A DNA stretch of 8,927 nucleotides. Source: JALOOB01 sp964387985 (GTDB lineage Bacteria; Chloroflexota; Anaerolineae; CG2-30-64-16). Under the pieces are notes generated by a model. It made no database searches and was not told where the DNA came from. It worked only from the letters and a program-made list of their open reading frames with translations. The translations under genes were made by a program, and so were the position numbers. The stretch lies in contig CAYLZG010000166.1 of the NCBI GenBank assembly GCA_964387985.1, positions 1 to 8,927 on the forward strand, read 5' to 3'. Position 1 is the first letter of the stretch. Every line of letters begins with the position of its first letter. Shown piece by piece: positions 5,328 through 8,927 of this stretch.

Positions 5328-6758
5328 ATGAACCCAACAACACACAACACCCCCAACGATGCGCTCGACGCCTACGTCGATGGCCAGATGCAGCACCTGA
5401 ATATTCCCGGCGCATCTCTCGCGGTGGTCGAGGGCGACACGATCACCTATCACCGAGGGTACGGCCTTGCACGCCCTGGCGGCGAAACCTCGGGCCCGCA
5501 GACACCCTTCTTCATCGGCTCGCTCACCAAGTCGTTCACGGCACTGGCCGTGATGCAGTTGGTCGAGCGAGGCCTGGTCGAGCTGGACGCGCCGGTGCAG
5601 CGCTACCTGCCCTGGTTCCGGGTGGCGGATCCCGAGGCCTCCGCCGCGATGACGGTGCACCACCTCCTGAACCAGACCAGCGGCCTGCCCACGATGGCGG
5701 GCGAGCTCATCCTGGCGGAAGATGACAGCCCGGACGCGCTCGAACGCGGGGTGCGCGGCCTGGCGACCCTCAAGGTGACCCGTCCGCCCGGCTCGACGTT
5801 CCAATACTGCAACCTGAACTACAACATCCTGGGACTGATCGTCGAGGTCACCACCGGCGAATCGTACGCGGATTATGTCAAGCACTACATCCTCGAACCG
5901 CTCGGGATGAGCCACACTTACACCTCCAAGGCGGTAGCGCAGGGGGACGGCCTGGCGCTGGGCCACCGCCAATGGTTCAGCAACCCTGTCCCTGCGCCCG
6001 ATCTGCCCATCCCGGGCGGCTCGCTGCCTTCCGGCCAGCTCATCTCCTGCGCAGAAGATATGGCGCACTACCTGATCGCGCATCTCAACGGAGGGCGGTA
6101 CGGGGATGCACGGATCCTGTCGGGCGCGGGCATCGACGAGATGCACCGCGGCGCGGTCGACTGGCTCGTGGGGGACGCCTCGATGGGCCGGTACGGCATG
6201 GGCTGGGTCGAGTGCGACATAGACCACACGAAGATCTTCTCCCACGCGGGCAACGTCCCGGATTTCGTCGCGTTCATGGCGATCGTTCCGGAGCAGAAGA
6301 GGGGCCTGGTCCTGCTCTTCAACTCAGGCGCCTATGGACTGCCGCCCTTGACCGAAGAGGTCGGCACGGGCGCAGCAGCCGTGCTCGCGGGCCTCCAGCC
6401 TCCTCCCCCAAAGCTGGGCTTTGTGCCCTCGGTCTTTCGCCTTCTGCCGCTGCTCCCGCTCCTCCAGGTCGTCACCGCCATCGCCACGGTGGGGACCCTG
6501 CGCCGTTGGAGCCGGGATGGGGCACTCCGCCCGGCTGGGGCGCGGTCATGGGCGCGGCACATCCTGCTGCCCCTGATCCCGAACCTGTCGCTCGCGGGGG
6601 GCCTGGCGTATCTGAAGTCCAGCGGGATGCTCGCCTTCCTGCGCCTTTTCATGCCCGATCTCGCGTGGATCCTGAGGGTGAGCGGCGTCTTTGCGGGCGC
6701 CTGGGCCGTCCTGCGCACAGGGTTGCTGCTACAGTCGCGCCGCGACCGAAAATCGTGA
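5328..6758 (+). CDS. Serine hydrolase, class C beta-lactamase-like, with C-terminal membrane domain
   Basis: A 476-residue protein. Residues about 10-355 are a beta-lactamase/penicillin-binding-protein-type serine hydrolase domain: S65-L-T-K68 (nucleophile and general base), Y160-C-N162 (the YxN motif), and H306-A-G308 in place of the KTG box, as in many esterase/peptidase members. A Pro-rich hinge (PPPPK, 358-362) leads to about three or four hydrophobic segments (roughly 369-390, 410-428, 431-447, 448-468) and a basic tail. No N-terminal signal peptide is visible (MNPTTHNTPNDALDAY), although most relatives act outside the cytoplasm. Either the domain is cytoplasmic or it is placed outside by the C-terminal spans. 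Start at ATG 5328 with an AGGAG ribosome binding site. Family members hydrolyse esters, D-amino peptides or lactams; the substrate here is unknown. Confidence 0.93.
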   Translation: MNPTTHNTPNDALDAYVDGQMQHLNIPGASLAVVEGDTITYHRGYGLARPGGETSGPQTPFFIGSLTKSFTALAVMQLVERGLVELDAPVQRYLPWFRVADPEASAAMTVHHLLNQTSGLPTMAGELILAEDDSPDALERGVRGLATLKVTRPPGSTFQYCNLNYNILGLIVEVTTGESYADYVKHYILEPLGMSHTYTSKAVAQGDGLALGHRQWFSNPVPAPDLPIPGGSLPSGQLISCAEDMAHYLIAHLNGGRYGDARILSGAGIDEMHRGAVDWLVGDASMGRYGMGWVECDIDHTKIFSHAGNVPDFVAFMAIVPEQKRGLVLLFNSGAYGLPPLTEEVGTGAAAVLAGLQPPPPKLGFVPSVFRLLPLLPLLQVVTAIATVGTLRRWSRDGALRPAGARSWARHILLPLIPNLSLAGGLAYLKSSGMLAFLRLFMPDLAWILRVSGVFAGAWAVLRTGLLLQSRRDRKS

Positions 6759-6783
6759 CCATCAGACGATTGTGGAGGTAAGA

Positions 6784-7659
6784 ATGTCCACGTTCTGGTC
6801 TCGGTTGCTGGCGGTGGTCGAAGTCATAGCCGTATTCATCGTGACGCGCCTCGTCATCGTCCTCTGGTTGATCCCTGCGCTCGGCCTTGACGGCAAAGAG
6901 TGGGGGACACGTTTCCTGGTATATGCGCTCTGGATCGCAGTAGCGCTCCTGATGGTACTGGTGCACCGCCCAAGTCTCGAGGCATACGGCCTGAACTTGG
7001 GCGACTTCATCCCGCAGTGCAAGACAGGGCTGTCACTCTGGCTGCCGTTCGCCCTCACCTTCTTCGTGGCGGACTTCTTGCTACCCGGCTTCCTGCCGAG
7101 GTATCTGCCGGATCCGGGCTGGTTCTGGCCGCGCCGCTTGCTCAGCATGCTGGTTTGGATCGCGCTGCTGTGGTGGCTCAGCCGGCTACTGAGCCGCAGG
7201 ATAGGACCCACCGGGCCGGCGCGTAAAGATGCACGCATGGGAGCGGCCTTACCCGCGCTCATCCTGGTCCAGGCGGGCGTCTTCTCCGCCATGACGCTCG
7301 GCGAACGGCTGACCGGCTTTGTCTTCTACCTCTTGTTCCTGGGCCCCGGGGAAGAGATCCTGTATCGCGGCTACATGCAGTCGCGGCTGAACGCCGTCTT
7401 CGGGCGGCCCTACCGCCTGCTTGGAGCCAATTGGGGCTGGGGGCTGGTCATCGCAACGTTGCTGTTCGGGCTGATGCATGCCTTCAACGGCTTCAATCCT
7501 GCGACGGGCCAATATCGGCTGGACTGGGCCTGGGCTGCCGGGGCGACGGTCGCCGGCTTCGTGTTCGCCTGGTTGCGCGAACGCACCGGCAGTGTCATAC
7601 CGGGATCTCTCATGCACGGCCTCCCGCAGGCGGTCGCGGCGCTGTTCATGCGATTTTAG
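6784..7659 (+). CDS. CPBP-family (Abi) intramembrane metalloprotease
   Basis: A 291-residue multi-span membrane protein with the CPBP/Abi signature: E190-E191-I-L-Y-R195 (motif EExxxR), F228-G-L-M-H232 (FxxxH), and a third histidine, His278, in 'SLMHGLPQ'. Hydrophobic segments occur at about 8-30, 42-60, 82-101, 118-136, 155-170, 176-188, 217-233, 247-263 and 277-290. Known family members include Rce1-type CAAX proteases, the glutamic/metal-dependent MmRce1, and bacteriocin-maturation or self-immunity proteins. The active-site residues are complete here, so it should be active. I chose ATG 6784 because GGAGG (6774-6778) precedes it by 5 nt and the protein then begins with a normal short N-terminus. 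It lies 25 nt after the serine hydrolase gene and is likely co-transcribed. No CAAX-type substrate or recognisable bacteriocin gene is in view. Confidence 0.95.
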   Translation: MSTFWSRLLAVVEVIAVFIVTRLVIVLWLIPALGLDGKEWGTRFLVYALWIAVALLMVLVHRPSLEAYGLNLGDFIPQCKTGLSLWLPFALTFFVADFLLPGFLPRYLPDPGWFWPRRLLSMLVWIALLWWLSRLLSRRIGPTGPARKDARMGAALPALILVQAGVFSAMTLGERLTGFVFYLLFLGPGEEILYRGYMQSRLNAVFGRPYRLLGANWGWGLVIATLLFGLMHAFNGFNPATGQYRLDWAWAAGATVAGFVFAWLRERTGSVIPGSLMHGLPQAVAALFMRF

Positions 7660-7676
7660 TGCGCGGCGAGGATGCA

Positions 7677-7850
7677 ATGATGACGGATGACACCCACAGA
7701 TCTCGCGGCATCCTGGCGGCCATGGCCATCTGCATGGCCCTGCTCGTTCTGGCTGCCGGATTGGCCTTGCGCCCACCGCAACGCGCCGGGCTTGTGGGCC
7801 ATTCTCGACCAGTCGCTGATGACCCACACGGCGAGAAGCGCCGGGGCTAA
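7677..7850 (+). CDS. Possible small single-span membrane protein (57 residues)
   Basis: An ORF starting at the ATG 17 nt after the protease stop. It has a polar N-terminus (MMTDDTHRSRG), one hydrophobic span at about 12-31 (ILAAMAICMALLVLAAGLAL), and a Pro/Arg/Gly-rich tail (PHGEKRRG). Its ribosome binding site is weak (GCGAGG). The tail looks less protein-like than the same DNA read one frame over, which gives NAPGLWAILDQSLMTHTAR, so a frameshift or a decayed gene is possible. I do not recognise a family. It fits neatly between the CPBP protease and the M28 gene, which is the main reason to keep it. Confidence 0.4.
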   Translation: MMTDDTHRSRGILAAMAICMALLVLAAGLALRPPQRAGLVGHSRPVADDPHGEKRRG

Positions 7851-7877
7851 CCACTTTCGAAGCAGGAGGACCGGCCA

Positions 7878-8927
7878 ATGCCTGAGCACATTTCTGACAG
7901 TGATGCCCGCTATGCCCTCGATCTCGTCAGGCGGATCTGCACCGAGGTTGGCCCCGGCGTGCCGGGCAGTCCCCAGGAGGGGCAGCGCGCCGCGATCCTC
8001 GCGCGGGAGTTGGAATCGCACCTGGGCGCCGCAAACGTCACCATCGAAGAATTCACCGTCGCGCCGGGCGCCTTCCTGAGCCCGTATCCCGGCGCGTTCC
8101 TGATGTTCGCAGCGACTGCGCTCAACCTTGTCGTGGGCCGCCTGGCGGGGATCCCCCCATGGCTCACCGTCGTCCTCGCCGCTCTCGCGCTCGTGTGCGC
8201 CGTCCTCGCACCCCTGCTGTTCATCTGCCAATTCGTCTTCGGCCTGGAGTGGGCCGATCCGCTCTTTCCCAAGGTCCGGTCGATGAATGTGATCGGCACG
8301 CTGCGCGGACCCGGAACCGCAGACGTGAAGCGACTGCTGATCATCAGCGGCCACCATGACAGCGCGCCCGAGAGCACCTGGCTGCGCCTCACGGGTTACG
8401 GCTTCTACTTTCTCTCGATCACCTATCTCGCCGGGTCGGCCCTCATGCTGGTCCTGAGCATCATCCAACTGGCAGGCGTAATCGCGGGCAATGCCGCGGT
8501 TGTCCGCACCGGGACCTTGGGCTGGGTTCTGCTGGCCTTCCCGATCCTCCCCTCCATCCTCTTTGCCCTGTTCATCAACCGGGACAGGAAGAACGGAGGC
8601 ACTGTGCCGGGTGCGATGGACAATCTCTCGGCCAGTAGCCTCGCGGTGGCGATGGCCCGGTTCCTCGTGCAGAACCCTTCCTACATCACCCCTCACACGG
8701 AGATCCGGTTCATCTCCTTCGGCAGCGAAGAGGCCGGCTGCCGGGGTTCTCGACGTTATGTCGAGCGCCATCAAGACGAGCTCAGGCGGCTGGACGCGCG
8801 GCTGCTCAATGCCGAGATGGTTGCCTATCCGGAGATCGGCATCCTCACGTCAGAGACGAACGGCACCGTGAAGAATTCGCCCGAGATGGTGCGGAGCGTG
8901 GTCGCGGCCGCAGAGCGCGCCGGGGTT
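7878..8927 (+). CDS. M28-type zinc peptidase with embedded membrane spans (3' partial)
   Basis: 350 codons are visible with no stop before the right edge. The start ATG at 7878 follows GGAGGA. Metal and catalytic residues of the M28 family appear in order: H159-x-D161 (ISGHHDSAPE), D248-N249 (GAMDNLSASS), E284-E285 (FGSEEAG, general base plus ligand), and E313 (LLNAEMV, where many members have Asp). The last histidine ligand would lie beyond the window. The domain is interrupted by hydrophobic segments at about 72-90, 95-118, 174-200 and 214-233. Two spans therefore precede the first metal motif and two lie between the first and second. I recall similar membrane-inserted M28-like peptidases in other bacteria and archaea, of unknown substrate. 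It is last in the visible + strand run, 27 nt after the small ORF. Confidence 0.93.
   Translation, partial: MPEHISDSDARYALDLVRRICTEVGPGVPGSPQEGQRAAILARELESHLGAANVTIEEFTVAPGAFLSPYPGAFLMFAATALNLVVGRLAGIPPWLTVVLAALALVCAVLAPLLFICQFVFGLEWADPLFPKVRSMNVIGTLRGPGTADVKRLLIISGHHDSAPESTWLRLTGYGFYFLSITYLAGSALMLVLSIIQLAGVIAGNAAVVRTGTLGWVLLAFPILPSILFALFINRDRKNGGTVPGAMDNLSASSLAVAMARFLVQNPSYITPHTEIRFISFGSEEAGCRGSRRYVERHQDELRRLDARLLNAEMVAYPEIGILTSETNGTVKNSPEMVRSVVAAAERAGV

Noticed and set aside
5283..6245. Long open frame on the - strand (320 codons)
   Set aside because: It lies opposite the serine hydrolase catalytic domain with SLTK, YCN and HAG motifs. The composition is rich in Arg, His and Ala, as expected of a shadow frame.
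7656..8774. Longest - strand open frame (372 codons)
   Set aside because: It is antisense to the M28 peptidase, whose five visible metal/catalytic motifs are in order. The opposite translation is charged low-complexity with no recognisable domain.
1..8927. tRNA, rRNA, insertion sequence or phage genes
   Set aside because: I saw no cloverleaf-like or ribosomal segment, no transposase or integrase motifs, and no phage structural genes.

Overview
This is a GC-rich bacterial window with tightly packed genes, almost all on the + strand. The best guess at its source is a member of the Chloroflexota or a similar high-GC environmental lineage. That rests on my recollection of relatives of the stand-alone E2-type acyltransferase, the small 'WRG-VQH-SGE-RYFRDWPTL' protein and the M28 peptidase with membrane inserts. 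There is no rRNA or other marker gene, so the taxonomy is inference.

Layout. (1) Positions 1-977 on the - strand hold a TetR-family regulator. It overlaps by 4 nt (GTGA) a downstream gene with a maleylpyruvate-isomerase/DinB-like N-terminal domain, which runs off the left edge. (2) Positions 978-1167 are a divergent control region. It has an AT-rich patch with a 15-bp near-palindrome set inside a plausible promoter for the TetR gene. (3) Positions 1168-3199 on the + strand hold four closely spaced genes: a secreted small protein, a small polytopic membrane protein, an NmrA-like NAD(P)-binding protein and an 81-residue conserved-looking protein. (4) Positions 3200-3379 are a highly structured non-coding leader. 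It has a perfect 15-bp hairpin, alternative 9-bp pairings, and a stem that buries the ribosome binding site of the next gene. (5) Positions 3380-8927 on the + strand are a second run of genes: an E2-type (CAT-fold) acyltransferase with an N-terminal hydrophobic segment; an alpha/beta hydrolase overlapping it by ATGA; two palindromic repeat units; a class C beta-lactamase-like serine hydrolase with a C-terminal membrane domain; a CPBP (Abi) intramembrane protease; a doubtful 57-codon single-span ORF; and an M28-type zinc peptidase with embedded membrane spans, cut by the right edge.

How the genes may work together. The divergent TetR probably represses itself and perhaps the 1168-3199 group. 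The second run places four hydrolase or peptidase folds behind an acyltransferase, and several of them are predicted to be membrane-bound. That is compatible with a membrane-associated degradation or modification pathway, but no substrate is visible. It could equally be a loose accessory neighbourhood of unrelated paralogous-family genes. The most checkable oddities are the ribosome-binding-site-sequestering stem at 3321-3372, the missing catalytic acid in the alpha/beta hydrolase (Cys229), and the palindromic repeat that forms the hydrolase's C-terminus.
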